Below are positions 7,683 to 17,503 of a DNA stretch of 64,000 nucleotides, one piece after another. Source of the stretch: Tepidicaulis marinus (GTDB lineage: Bacteria; Pseudomonadota; Alphaproteobacteria; Parvibaculales; Parvibaculaceae); contig NZ_BBIO01000001.1 in assembly GCF_000739695.1 (NCBI RefSeq), positions 310,001 through 374,000 of the forward strand. Direction: 5' to 3'. The stretch's first letter is position 1, and every line of letters starts with the position of its first letter. The position numbers were made by a program, and so were the translations under genes. The notes beneath the pieces were generated by a model that saw only the letters and a program-made list of their open reading frames with translations, searched no databases and was not told the DNA's origin.

Positions 7683-9542
7683 TCAGGCAAGAGGCTCGAG
7701 CTTGTGTGCGCCGGGCGTCACTTTAAAGCCTTTCGCCCGGTTCACTTTGAAGTCCCGGCTTTTCACCGTATCGACGAAGAACCATTCCCCGCGCGCTTCC
7801 TTAGGGCTGAGCGTCACAAGCACATAGCCGCGATGGGCGGTATCGGCCCAGATAAGATCGGGGCTTGCCGCGGTAAAGGTGTCCGCGATCTGTTTCGGGT
7901 CGCCCGGCACGAAGGCCTCGATGCCGGGCGAGGTAACGCTCGGCGCGGCGAACTCGACGGCAACGGGCGCGCCCTCCTCATCCTGCAGATTGAGCGCCCA
8001 GGAGGCATGGGTGTCGCCGGCCAGCACCACGACATTGCGCGCTTTGCCTGAAAAATCGGCATAGGCGCGGGCGCGGGCCGCCGGATAGCCGTCCCAGGCA
8101 TCGAGATTGGCCGGCAGTCCCTCGCGCGCCAGCACGCTCATTTGCTGGAAGCGGGATTTGCGCTCTTCGGGAATTTTGCTCCAATCGATGATCTGGGATA
8201 AATCCGCGGCGGGCGTGCGGCCCATCACCACTTGCTGGCCGATCACCTGCCACGTCTGCCCCTTTTCGGCAGAGGCTTCCAGCGTATGGGCAAGCCACAA
8301 TTCCTGATCGGCGCCGAGGATCGAGCGGTCCGGATCGGTGAGCTTTTCGTCCTTGAAGCGGCCCGCATCGGGCAAATAGCGGATGCCGTCGGGCAGCGAC
8401 GTGGGGTCGAGCGTGCTCACATAGGCAAGGTCCGTCACGGGTGTGGGCGGGCTTGTGCGGATGTCGAAAGGCACCTCGAAACTTGCAATCGGTTTGCCGC
8501 TCGGCATCTCGCCCGGCGCAAGGGCGATGGGGTTTTCCGGGTCCGACACATCGAAGGGCCAGGAGCGGTTGGGAATGTCGGTGGAATATTCCAGCTGCTT
8601 GCTGCGCCCGATGCGCCGCGTGTCGAGCATGATCAGCCGCGCCAGATTGCCGATATCGAAGGCGCGGTAAATCTGTTCGCTGTCCTGCGGGTTCTCGCGG
8701 ATGGGCAGCCATTCAAGATAGGCCTGCAGCGCGGCGGCGGCGCGGGCGCGGTAAGGGCCTTCGTTCTCGCTGTGATTTTCCGCGCCGTCCTTCCAGGTGT
8801 TGTTGGCGGTTTCATGATCGTCCCAGACGGCGATCATGGGCTTGGCCGCATGCAGCGCCTGCAAATCCTCATCGAGCCGGTAATGGCCGTAGCGGGCGCG
8901 GTACTCATCCAGTGTGAGAATTTCCTTGTCCGGCTCGACGAAGCGGCCGATCTCCTTGCCCGTCGCCCCGCCATAGCCGTCCATGCTATATTCATAGATG
9001 TAATCGCCAAGATGCAGGGCGATGTCGATATCCTCGCGCTCGGCGATGACCTTATAGACGTTGTAATAGCCCGTGGCGTAGTGGGAGCAGGACATGGCGG
9101 CGAGCTTGAAGGCGGAGACGTCGCCCTCGGGAAGCGTGCGCGTGCGGCCAATGGGCGAGACATGGCTCCCCGCCTTGAAGCGGTAAAAGTAGGAGCGGCC
9201 GGGGGCGAGCCCGCCTGCATCCACTTTGACGATGAAGTCTTTTTCCGGCAGCGCCGTTGCCGTGCCCGCCTGCACGATAGTGGCGAAATCTTCTTCCGCC
9301 GCCACTTCCCAGCTTAAAGAAACGGGCGCGCCGTTTTCCGGCTGCGCCCGCGTCCAGAGGATCACCCGGTCCTGCAAGGGATCGCCGCTCGCAACGCCGT
9401 GGAGAAAATAGACCGGCTCCGCGCCCGCGCAGCCCAAGGGCCCAAGCGCCAGCAGAGCGCCGGCGGCGGTGAGCGTTTTCAGCGTGTCGCGCCTTGTGGG
9501 GGCCGTTTTCGGGGCCATCATCGTAGTTTGGCCGCGCATCAT
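7683..9542 (-). CDS. phoD: PhoD-like alkaline phosphatase/phosphodiesterase, Tat-exported
   Basis: 619 residues. The N-terminus carries a twin-arginine signal (TRRDTLKTL) and hydrophobic stretch ending near GCAGA, so export is by Tat. The PhoD pattern follows: an N-terminal Ig-like part (HGVASGDPLQDRVILWTRA) and a metal-binding catalytic part with ALHLGDYIYEY, VWDDHETANNTW and LAGDTHASWAL. The family cleaves phosphodiesters and monoesters in the periplasm with Fe/Ca cofactors. The start is set by a GAGGAGACG Shine-Dalgarno directly before ATGATG. No Pho box was recognised upstream. Confidence 0.93.
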   Translation of the reverse strand: MMRGQTTMMAPKTAPTRRDTLKTLTAAGALLALGPLGCAGAEPVYFLHGVASGDPLQDRVILWTRAQPENGAPVSLSWEVAAEEDFATIVQAGTATALPEKDFIVKVDAGGLAPGRSYFYRFKAGSHVSPIGRTRTLPEGDVSAFKLAAMSCSHYATGYYNVYKVIAEREDIDIALHLGDYIYEYSMDGYGGATGKEIGRFVEPDKEILTLDEYRARYGHYRLDEDLQALHAAKPMIAVWDDHETANNTWKDGAENHSENEGPYRARAAAALQAYLEWLPIRENPQDSEQIYRAFDIGNLARLIMLDTRRIGRSKQLEYSTDIPNRSWPFDVSDPENPIALAPGEMPSGKPIASFEVPFDIRTSPPTPVTDLAYVSTLDPTSLPDGIRYLPDAGRFKDEKLTDPDRSILGADQELWLAHTLEASAEKGQTWQVIGQQVVMGRTPAADLSQIIDWSKIPEERKSRFQQMSVLAREGLPANLDAWDGYPAARARAYADFSGKARNVVVLAGDTHASWALNLQDEEGAPVAVEFAAPSVTSPGIEAFVPGDPKQIADTFTAASPDLIWADTAHRGYVLVTLSPKEARGEWFFVDTVKSRDFKVNRAKGFKVTPGAHKLEPLA

Positions 9543-9654
9543 CGTCTCCTCAGGCTGAAGCGGATCGTTTTCCTTGCCAGACTATCTGAGGGAACTGTGA
9601 CAGGTCTATTTACTTTGTCGCTGCGGGGCAGGTCTTGGGGGATATGGGGCCAAT

Positions 9655-9693
9655 TCCTGCCTCTATTCAAGGCAGGAGCGGGGCCTACCCCGC
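9655..9693 (-). terminator. Two stem-loops at the 3' end of the isomerase gene
   Basis: TCCTGCCT / AGGCAGGA (9655-9662 with 9670-9677) and GCGGGG / CCCCGC (about 9678-9691) lie at and just past the isomerase stop codon. The U-run is weak, so termination is uncertain. Confidence 0.35.
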
Positions 9694-10275
9694 CTTCAGC
9701 GCCTCTTCCACGAAATCGAGCCGGTCCTGGCCGAAAAACATTTCCCCGCCCACAAAGAAGGTGGGCGCGCCGAAAGCGCCGCGCCGGATCGCCTCTTCGG
9801 TGTTTTTCTTCAGGCCCTCTTTCACCGCCTCATCCTGCAGGCGCGCCGCGAAAGCTTCGGGGTCATGTCCGCCTTCTTCGAGGAGCCGGGCAAGCTCCGC
9901 CGGATCGTTCAAATTGCGCGGATGCACCCACATCGCCTCGAAGACGAGCTTAAGATAGGGCAGCAAGCGGCCTTCCTGCTGCTCGGCAACCGCCCCGCGC
10001 ATGAGCTGCAATGTGTTGATCGGAAAATGCGGGTTGAAGGCAAGCGGTACGCCGTAGCGCTTGGCAAAGCGCATGAGGTCCGCATTCATATGCACGGCCT
10101 TGGCGGGAATGGCGGCGGGCGTCTGATTGCCCGTCGCCTTAAAGACGCCGCCGAGCAGCATCGGTTTCCAGACGATCTCGGCGCCCGTGCGCGCGGCGAT
10201 CTTTGGCAGCTGCGTATAGGCGAGATAGGTGGTCGGGCTGCCGACATCGAAAAAGAATTCAACCTGTTTGCTCAT
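9685..10275 (-). CDS. DsbA-fold 2-hydroxychromene-2-carboxylate isomerase family protein
   Basis: 196 residues of the GST-kappa/DsbA-like fold. The N-terminal FFFDVGSPTTYLAY contains the Ser (about residue 13) that activates glutathione in this family, in place of the CxxC of true DsbA. The C-terminal GAFGAPTFFVGGEMFFGQDRL is the cis-Pro loop and end of the fold. Founders of the family isomerise an aromatic-ring fission product in naphthalene degradation, but most members are of unknown substrate. It is 33 bases from the SDR gene on the same strand, so the two may act together. Confidence 0.87.
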   Translation of the reverse strand: MSKQVEFFFDVGSPTTYLAYTQLPKIAARTGAEIVWKPMLLGGVFKATGNQTPAAIPAKAVHMNADLMRFAKRYGVPLAFNPHFPINTLQLMRGAVAEQQEGRLLPYLKLVFEAMWVHPRNLNDPAELARLLEEGGHDPEAFAARLQDEAVKEGLKKNTEEAIRRGAFGAPTFFVGGEMFFGQDRLDFVEEALKAG

Positions 10276-10308
10276 GAGGACTCTTTCGTTTGGAGGTGGG
10301 GCGGGGCT

Positions 10309-11043
10309 TTAGAACTTTTCCATCCAGGGGCGCAGATCGAGCTCATGTGTCCAGGCGCTGCGCGGCTGGCTGTGCAGCGCCCAATAGGCATCGGCAATGG
10401 CGGCGGGATCCAGAATGCCGTCTTCTTCTTTCAGCTTGTAGCGCTCGGGAAAGTTTTCCGCGATCCAGGCCGTGTCGATTGCCCCGTCGATGATGCTATG
10501 GGCGACATGAATGCCTTTGGGCCCAAGCTCGCGCGCCATGCTCTGGGCGAGGGCTCTGAGCCCATATTTGGCGCTGGCAAAAGCGGAAAAGCCTGGCGCC
10601 CCGCGCACGCTCGCCGTCGCGCCGGTGAAGATTACCGTGCCGCGCCCGCGCGGCAGCATGTGGCGCGCGGCCTCGCGCCCCGTCAAAAAGCCGGCAAAGC
10701 ACGCCATCTCCCAGACCTTGCGGAAGACCCGCGCGGTCGTCTCGGTAATGGAGAAATGCACATTGGCGCCGATATTGAAGATGACGGCCTCGAGCGGGCC
10801 GATCTCTTCTTCGATATGGGCAAAGAGCGCCACCATCTGGTCTTCATCGCGCGCATCGACGCCCATCGGATAGGCGGTGCCGCCCGCCGCGCGGATGGCG
10901 CTTGCCAGCTCTTCCAGCGCGTCTGCATGGCGGCGGATCATGACGGTGGCATAGCCTTCGCGGGCAAAGCGCTTGGCGATCGCCCCGCCCGTTGCATCCC
11001 CTGCGCCGACGATCAGCGCGGCCTTTTCATGTTTGACGGGCAT
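10309..11043 (-). CDS. Short-chain dehydrogenase/reductase-like protein lacking the catalytic Tyr
   Basis: 244 residues with an SDR Rossmann fold. The cofactor region ALIVGAGDATGGAIAKRFA replaces the usual TGxxxGIG by GAGDATG, and NIGANVHF stands for the NNAG motif. The catalytic segment reads GFSAFASAKYGLRALA: the Lys is kept but the Tyr of YxxxK is Phe. This subgroup recurs in proteobacteria, so it is not simply a decayed gene. It may bind cofactor without ordinary redox chemistry or use another proton donor. An AAGGAG Shine-Dalgarno supports the start. Confidence 0.82.
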   Translation of the reverse strand: MPVKHEKAALIVGAGDATGGAIAKRFAREGYATVMIRRHADALEELASAIRAAGGTAYPMGVDARDEDQMVALFAHIEEEIGPLEAVIFNIGANVHFSITETTARVFRKVWEMACFAGFLTGREAARHMLPRGRGTVIFTGATASVRGAPGFSAFASAKYGLRALAQSMARELGPKGIHVAHSIIDGAIDTAWIAENFPERYKLKEEDGILDPAAIADAYWALHSQPRSAWTHELDLRPWMEKF

Positions 11044-11145
11044 GGCGGCTCCTTTGGTATGTCTTTTCTTCGGAACTGAGCTTCAAGATGGGGTCCTTTC
11101 GGGAAGGCATCAAGCTGCTTGATTCGCGCATTTTGATGAAGCCCC

Positions 11146-11176
11146 GTGGACCCCGGCTCGGGGGCCGGGGTGACAG
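11146..11176 (+). repeat. Intergenic inverted-repeat element, copy 3
   Basis: Begins GTGGACCCCGG and ends CCGGGGTGACAG with a short central loop. It is a full match to the family consensus, upstream of the SDR gene and paired with copy 4. Confidence 0.8.
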
Positions 11177-11213
11177 CTTCTATGTGATGCACCGCTTTGC
11201 CGCAAATAACACG

Positions 11214-11241
11214 TGTCACCCCGGGCTTGTCCCGGGGGCCA
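11214..11241 (-). repeat. Intergenic inverted-repeat element, copy 4
   Basis: Reads TGTCACCCCGGG...CCCGGGGGCCA, the reverse complement of the family pattern. It is head-to-head with copy 3, 37 bases away, between the SDR start and the cysK terminator. Confidence 0.8.
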
Positions 11242-11273
11242 TGCAGCGCCCGCGTCCCGAAAAACGCCGCCAA

Positions 11274-11300
11274 CAAAAAAAGCCGCTCCGGAGAGCGGCC
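11274..11300 (-). terminator. cysK terminator
   Basis: On the minus strand a GCCGCTC-tccg-GAGCGGC stem is followed by an unbroken run of T, a typical intrinsic terminator 23 bases beyond the cysK stop. Confidence 0.9.
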
Positions 11301-11322
11301 TTTGTCTTGATGCGGATAAATA

Positions 11323-12306
<984 letters not shown>

Positions 12307-12370
12307 AATGTCCTCCACCTGTTTGTTGGCTGCGTCTTGTCTCTTCATGTAAGAGCGGCGCAGCGGAATG

Positions 12371-12820
12371 TTAGATCGTGAAATCCGCCGCCGGCATGCC
12401 CGCGGTCGTGGCGCCGGTCTGTTCTGCCTTGCGGCACAAATCCTCGATGGTGATGCCGTTAAGGCGCTGCATCAGATCGGTTTGAATATCTTCCCAAAGC
12501 GGCCCGACGACTTTCTGCCCGAGATCGGAGGGCTGGGAGCGCACTTCCTCCGCCGCTTCCATCGCGCCCACCACCTGCACGATTTCGCCCACCGTAATGC
12601 GCCGGCGCTCGCGGGCAAGCCTATAGCCGCCCTTCGGTCCCCGCACGCCTTTCAGAATGCCGGCATGAACGAGCTGCTGCATGACCTGTTCCAGATAACG
12701 CTGGGGGATACCCTGGCGTTTCGTGATTTCCTTCGACTGGACGGGATCGGGCCGCGCATTGACGGCGACATCGATCACGGCTTCCAGCGCGAGCATGGTT
12801 TTTTTCGACAAGCGCAGCAT
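12371..12820 (-). CDS. Rrf2-family transcriptional regulator (CymR-like)
   Basis: 149 residues. The winged helix-turn-helix ([51 protein letters not shown]) is typical of Rrf2/IscR proteins. The three cluster-binding cysteines of IscR are absent from the middle of the protein; a single Cys occurs near residue 128 (LCRKAEQTG), so an Fe-S cluster is unlikely. Its place directly ahead of cysK suggests control of cysteine synthesis, as with CymR. It lies 23 bases after dut and 64 before cysK. The ATG at 12820 has GGGAGAGG upstream. Confidence 0.88.
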   Translation of the reverse strand: MLRLSKKTMLALEAVIDVAVNARPDPVQSKEITKRQGIPQRYLEQVMQQLVHAGILKGVRGPKGGYRLARERRRITVGEIVQVVGAMEAAEEVRSQPSDLGQKVVGPLWEDIQTDLMQRLNGITIEDLCRKAEQTGATTAGMPAADFTI

Positions 12821-12843
12821 GTCTCGCCTCTCCCTCTTCTTGC

Positions 12844-13311
12844 TTAACGCGCGGCAACCCCGGTCGACCCGAAACCGCCCGTCCCCCGGCTGGTTTCGGA
12901 AAGACTGTCGCGCTCTTTCCAAATGGCCTGTGTGACGGGGGCGATGACCATTTGCGCGATGCGTTCGCCGCGCTGAATGGTAAAGGCCTCCTCGCCGAGA
13001 TTGATCAGAATGACTTTCACCTCGCCCCGGTAATCGCAGTCCACCGTGCCGGGCGAATTGAGCACCGTAATGCCTTTTTTCGCGGCAAGGCCGGAGCGCG
13101 GGCGCACCTGCGCTTCAAAGCCGGGTGGCAGGGCGATGGCAAGGCCCGTCGGCACCATGGCGCGCTTGCCGGGCTGAAGCACGAGCGGTTCTGTCTCCGG
13201 CACCGCTGCCAGAAGGTCCATGCCGGCTGCCCCTTCCGTCTCGTATTTCGGCAGCGGCAAATCCTTGCCGTGGTCGAGGCGCTGCACATCGACAGGAATG
13301 GGGGCGCTCAT
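12844..13311 (-). CDS. dut: dUTP diphosphatase
   Basis: 155 residues, the size of trimeric dUTPases. All five motifs are visible: [45 protein letters not shown] and the C-terminal [10 protein letters not shown]. It hydrolyses dUTP to dUMP and PPi, keeping uracil out of DNA and feeding dTMP synthesis. The start overlaps the coaBC stop by four bases, so the two are translationally coupled, a linkage common across bacteria. Confidence 0.97.
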   Translation of the reverse strand: MSAPIPVDVQRLDHGKDLPLPKYETEGAAGMDLLAAVPETEPLVLQPGKRAMVPTGLAIALPPGFEAQVRPRSGLAAKKGITVLNSPGTVDCDYRGEVKVILINLGEEAFTIQRGERIAQMVIAPVTQAIWKERDSLSETSRGTGGFGSTGVAAR

Positions 13312-14555
13312 GAGCGGGGTCCTTCATCTGATAAAGAAAAATGCTGCGCAATGGCGCGGGCGAGCTTTTCGGCGGCGGCGCTTTTGGCCATGCGCGGCCA
13401 GTCCTCGCGCCCTTCCGCGCGGATGAGGTGAATGGTGTTCTCCTCCCCGCCCATGACGCCGCCGCCCGTCTCGTCCACCGAAACGTCATTGGCGACGATC
13501 CAGTCGCAGCCCTTGCGTTCCCGCTTGGCGCTAGCGTGTTCGATAACGTTTTCTGTTTCCGCCGCAAAGCCGATGACAAGGCGCGGGCGGGAATGGTTGA
13601 GTTTGGAAAGGGTGGCGAGAATGTCCGGGTTCTCGGTGAAGCTGAGCTGCGGCAGCCCGCCCTTTTCCTTTTTGATTTTCTGCCCGGCTTCATTGTCGAC
13701 GCGCCAATCGGCAACGGCTGCGGCGCACACGGCAATGTCGGCGGGCAGAGCCGCCTCGCAGGCCGCCAGCATCTCGCGCGCCGTTTCAACGTGTTTCGTG
13801 GACACGCCCAACGGATCGGGCAGGTTCACCGGGCCGGAGATCAGCAGCGTCTCCGCCCCGAGCCGGGCCAGGGCGGCGGCAATGGCGTGGCCTTGCTTGC
13901 CCGACGAGCGGTTGGCGATATAGCGCACGGGGTCGATGGGCTCATGGGTGGGCCCGGAAGTGACGAGCGCTTTCAGCCCGGCAAGGGGGCCGGTGCCCGC
14001 GCCGAGCATCGCTTCGGCGGCGGAGAGGATTTCCAAGGGTTCGGCCATGCGCCCCGGCCCGTATTCACCGCAGGCCATGTCGCCCTCGCCAGGGCCGATA
14101 AAGGCAATGCCGTCGGCTTTCAGCTGGGCGATGTTGCGCTGGGTGGCCGGATGCAGCCACATGCGCACATTCATGGCCGGCGCAATGAGCACCGGGGTGT
14201 CGGTCGCCAAAAGCGCGGTGGAGGCAAGATCGTCCGCCCGGCCTGTTGCCATCTTCGCCATAAGATCGGCGGTGGCGGGCGCGGCGATGATGAGGTCGGC
14301 GGAGCGGGACAGCTGGATATGGCCCATTTCCGCTTCATCCGTCAGGTCGAAGAGATCGGTATAAACCTTCTCGCCCGTCAGGCTGGAAACGGAAAGCGGG
14401 GTTACGAATTCCTGGGCCGCGCGCGTCATGATGGCGCGCACCGAGGCCCCCCGCTCGCGCAGACGGCGGATGAGATCGAGCGTTTTATAGGCCGCGATGC
14501 CGCCGCCAATGATCAAAAGCACGCGCTTGCCGTTCAGGCTTTGAGACTGCGCCAC
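13308..14555 (-). CDS. coaBC: Bifunctional phosphopantothenoylcysteine decarboxylase / synthetase
   Basis: About 415 residues. The N-terminal flavin decarboxylase (CoaC) has [21 protein letters not shown], a [12 protein letters not shown] segment and GEYGPGRM; the C-terminal synthetase (CoaB) has [21 protein letters not shown] and the later FAAETEN. It joins cysteine to 4'-phosphopantothenate and decarboxylates the product in CoA synthesis. A GTG at 14555 is preferred because AGGAG lies seven bases before it, whereas the upstream ATG at 14570 has no Shine-Dalgarno. It heads coaBC-dut-rrf2-cysK. Confidence 0.93.
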   Translation of the reverse strand: MAQSQSLNGKRVLLIIGGGIAAYKTLDLIRRLRERGASVRAIMTRAAQEFVTPLSVSSLTGEKVYTDLFDLTDEAEMGHIQLSRSADLIIAAPATADLMAKMATGRADDLASTALLATDTPVLIAPAMNVRMWLHPATQRNIAQLKADGIAFIGPGEGDMACGEYGPGRMAEPLEILSAAEAMLGAGTGPLAGLKALVTSGPTHEPIDPVRYIANRSSGKQGHAIAAALARLGAETLLISGPVNLPDPLGVSTKHVETAREMLAACEAALPADIAVCAAAVADWRVDNEAGQKIKKEKGGLPQLSFTENPDILATLSKLNHSRPRLVIGFAAETENVIEHASAKRERKGCDWIVANDVSVDETGGGVMGGEENTIHLIRAEGREDWPRMAKSAAAEKLARAIAQHFSLSDEGPRS

Positions 14556-14804
14556 GCCGATACTCCTCATGAAACGGCCCGGAGAGTGAAACCGGGTCTC
14601 TCCGGGCAATGAGGGGAATATAGGGTTTTACGACAAGGATTTGTAGATCATTTTTTATCCGCCCGCTTTTCCGTTAATCATGCTGGTTTCCGGCAGGCGG
14701 TCTCCATCACAGGCTGGCTCCGGGCCGGGGCTCCTGCTAAACGTTGAAACCCCGCGCGCGGCGGGGTGAGGGGGAAGCCGCCTGGGCGGTCTTAGCGTTC
14801 ATAG

Positions 14805-16283
14805 ATGTTGTTCAATTCCCATATTTTTCTGGTGTTTCTGGCGGTCACGCTGGCGGGCTATCTGGCCGCGAGCCGGCTCGACTTCCGTCTCGCCAAGCTC
14901 TGGCTCGTTGCCGCCTCGCTCTTTTTCTATGGCTGGTGGGAGCTGAGCTACGTTTTTCTCCTGGCAGGCTCCATCGCCGTCAATTATCTCGCCGCGCTCT
15001 TCATCCGCCGTGCGCGCTCGCGCGTGCTGCTGACGGGCGGCATCGCCTTCAATCTTGGTCTGCTCGGTTATTACAAATATGCGGGCTTTCTCACCGAAGC
15101 GGTAAACGCGGCGGCGGGCACCGGCTTTCCCGTGCCCCATATCGTGCTGCCGCTCGCCATTTCCTTTTTCACCTTTCAGCAGATCGCTTTTCTTGTGGAT
15201 GCGGCGCGCGGGGAGGCGGAAAATTACCGCCTCATCGATTATCTTCTCTTCGTCACCTTCTTTCCCCAGCTCATTGCCGGGCCCATCGTCCATCACAAGG
15301 AAATGCTGCCGCAATTCACGCAGCATCAGCGCCGCCTGGCGCGCAACCTGTCGATCGGTCTGACGATCTTCGCAATCGGACTATTCAAGAAAGTGGTGCT
15401 GGCCGATGAAATCGCGCCCTATTCCGACGCGCTGTTCGGCGCGGTGGAGGGCGGCTATGTGCCGACCATGCGCGAGGCCTGGATCGGCGCGCTTGCCTAT
15501 ACGCTGCAAATCTATTTCGATTTTTCCGGTTATTCAGACATGGCGGTGGGGCTTGCCCGGCTGTTCGGCATCCGCCTGCCGGTAAACTTCTTCTCGCCTT
15601 ACCGGGCAGCCAGCATCATCGATTTCTGGCGGCGCTGGCACATTACGTTGTCGCGCTTCCTGCGGGACTATCTCTATATTCCGCTGGGCGGCAACCGGAA
15701 GGGTGACATGCGCCGCCATACCAATCTGCTCATCACCATGCTTTTGGGCGGGCTCTGGCACGGGGCCGGCTGGACCTTCGTGATCTGGGGCGGCCTGCAT
15801 GGCGCTTATCTCGTCTGCAATCATCTCTGGCGCCAGTGGCGCGGGCCAGCGGCGGGCACTTCTGCTTATCTTCCGTCCTGGGCCAGGCTTTGGGCAGGCC
15901 GGCTGATAACGCTTTTCTTTGTCGTTGTCGCTTGGGTGTTCTTCCGCGCCGCCTCGCTCGATAGCGCAGTGACGGTGCTTGCCGCCGCTTTCGGGCAGGC
16001 TGAACGCGGCGTTCTTGCGCCCATCGATATGCTGGACAGCTCCCGCCCGCTCTCCCTCATCGCGGCAGGTTTTGCGATTTGCTGGTTCCTGCCCAACACG
16101 GTGCAATGGATGCGCCGCTATCATCCGGTGATCGACCCGAGCGCGGTGACGCGCTGGGACAAGGGCGTCTTGAAAGTGCATTGGCGCGCCTCGCTCGGCT
16201 GGGCGCTCTTTACCGCGCTGATCGGTTTTGCCGCGCTGCTGCATCTCTCCCGTGTCTCCCCCTTCCTCTATTTCCAGTTTTAG
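14805..16283 (+). CDS. MBOAT-family membrane O-acyltransferase (AlgI/DltB-like)
   Basis: 492 residues with many transmembrane helices, starting MLFNSHIFLVFLAVTLAGY as AlgI-type proteins do. The diagnostic MBOAT core is FWRRWHITLSRFLRDYLYIPLGG, followed by LLGGLWHGAGWTFVIWGGLHG with the invariant His. Relatives move acetyl groups across the inner membrane to alginate, peptidoglycan or other glycans. No polysaccharide synthesis genes lie nearby, so the acceptor is unknown. The next gene starts four bases after the stop and encodes a likely periplasmic partner. Confidence 0.92.
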   Translation: MLFNSHIFLVFLAVTLAGYLAASRLDFRLAKLWLVAASLFFYGWWELSYVFLLAGSIAVNYLAALFIRRARSRVLLTGGIAFNLGLLGYYKYAGFLTEAVNAAAGTGFPVPHIVLPLAISFFTFQQIAFLVDAARGEAENYRLIDYLLFVTFFPQLIAGPIVHHKEMLPQFTQHQRRLARNLSIGLTIFAIGLFKKVVLADEIAPYSDALFGAVEGGYVPTMREAWIGALAYTLQIYFDFSGYSDMAVGLARLFGIRLPVNFFSPYRAASIIDFWRRWHITLSRFLRDYLYIPLGGNRKGDMRRHTNLLITMLLGGLWHGAGWTFVIWGGLHGAYLVCNHLWRQWRGPAAGTSAYLPSWARLWAGRLITLFFVVVAWVFFRAASLDSAVTVLAAAFGQAERGVLAPIDMLDSSRPLSLIAAGFAICWFLPNTVQWMRRYHPVIDPSAVTRWDKGVLKVHWRASLGWALFTALIGFAALLHLSRVSPFLYFQF

Positions 16284-16286
16284 GCC

Positions 16287-17501
16287 ATGAGACAGCATCT
16301 GCGCCGATATCTCTTTTCCCTGCTCGCAGCGCTGACGCTTTTATGCGCGGCGGCGGTGGGCGTGAGCTGGGCCGTGGACCCCTACCGGATTTTTCATACT
16401 GCAGTAGAGGGTGAGCCGGTCGAGGGGATCGGGCCTTTCACCCGTATCACCAAACCTTATATGGCGCGCAACATAGCCCCGCGCATTCTCCTGGCCGGGT
16501 CCTCGCGCGCGGAATATGCGCTGGTGCCGTCCGAGGCGGAGCGGCTTTTAGGTGAGGGACCTGCGTTCAACGCCGCGCTCTCCGGTCCCAACATTTATGA
16601 AGTCCGGCGCATGATCGATCATGCAAACGGGGTGGGGAATGTGCGCACCCTTGTGCTGGGTCTCGATTTTTACATGTTCAATGCGCAGCTTGCCCCGCAG
16701 GATGCGTTCAGCGACGCCCGCCTTGCCGTGACACCGGAGGGCACGGGCAACCGGCTGGGCTGGCTCAGCGATTTGCCGCTGGCGCTGCTTTCCATCGACA
16801 CGCTGGAGGCGGTACGCAAGGCGCAGAAATATCGCGGGCGGGGCGATCCCTGTCAGGATATCTGGTATCGCGACGGTACGCGCCTGCCCGGTCTTTTGGA
16901 ATGTGAGGCGGCAACGAATAGAGGGTTCAGGGATAGCACCTCATCCACCCTGAAATTCTATCTAACCAGTAAAACTCTTTATAAAGATTACCGCATGGCT
17001 CCAAACGGGCTGGCCGATGCCGCGCATATTCTGGAAGAGGCTGCGGCGCGCGGCCAGCGTGTCGTTCTTTATTTTTCACCGGTACAGGCGCTGCATCTCG
17101 GCGCAATCGACAAAGCCGGTCTCTGGCCTCTTTTCGAAACCTGGAAGAAAGAGATTTTCCGTCTCGCCGAAAGGGCGCGGAAAGAGGGCGCCGACATCGC
17201 GCTGTGGGATTATGCGCGTCTCAGCCCGCTCACCGCCGTCACGCTGCCGCCGGAAAACGAAGAGCCCTGGCAAGGCGCGTTTTACGATTCCCATCATGTG
17301 CGCCCGGAAGTCGGCAAGCGCATGATCGCGGAGATGCTGGCGGCGGGCGCAGAAAGACCGGAAGCAGGCGGTGTGCGCCTCACCGCTTCCAACCTTGATG
17401 ATGAGCTCGCCCATCAGCGCGCCGCTTTTCTTGCCTGGTGGCAGGCACATGAGGAGGCGCGCATTTTCCTGAATGACGCTTTGCCGGAAGAGAGCCGGTA
17501 G
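16287..17501 (+). CDS. Membrane-anchored SGNH-like protein, partner of the MBOAT acyltransferase
   Basis: 404 residues. One N-terminal membrane segment (LFSLLAALTLLCAAAVGV) anchors a periplasmic domain. Two blocks resemble an SGNH hydrolase/transferase: RILLAGSSRAEYAL (nucleophile-type GSS, about residues 67-80) and FYDSHHVRPEVGKRM near 333 (Asp-x-x-His). This mirrors AlgJ/AlgX or PatB, which accept the acetyl group from an MBOAT partner. The family name is not certain and the residues need structural confirmation. Tight spacing to the MBOAT gene implies one operon. Confidence 0.7.
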   Translation: MRQHLRRYLFSLLAALTLLCAAAVGVSWAVDPYRIFHTAVEGEPVEGIGPFTRITKPYMARNIAPRILLAGSSRAEYALVPSEAERLLGEGPAFNAALSGPNIYEVRRMIDHANGVGNVRTLVLGLDFYMFNAQLAPQDAFSDARLAVTPEGTGNRLGWLSDLPLALLSIDTLEAVRKAQKYRGRGDPCQDIWYRDGTRLPGLLECEAATNRGFRDSTSSTLKFYLTSKTLYKDYRMAPNGLADAAHILEEAAARGQRVVLYFSPVQALHLGAIDKAGLWPLFETWKKEIFRLAERARKEGADIALWDYARLSPLTAVTLPPENEEPWQGAFYDSHHVRPEVGKRMIAEMLAAGAERPEAGGVRLTASNLDDELAHQRAAFLAWWQAHEEARIFLNDALPEESR

Positions 17502-17503
17502 TT

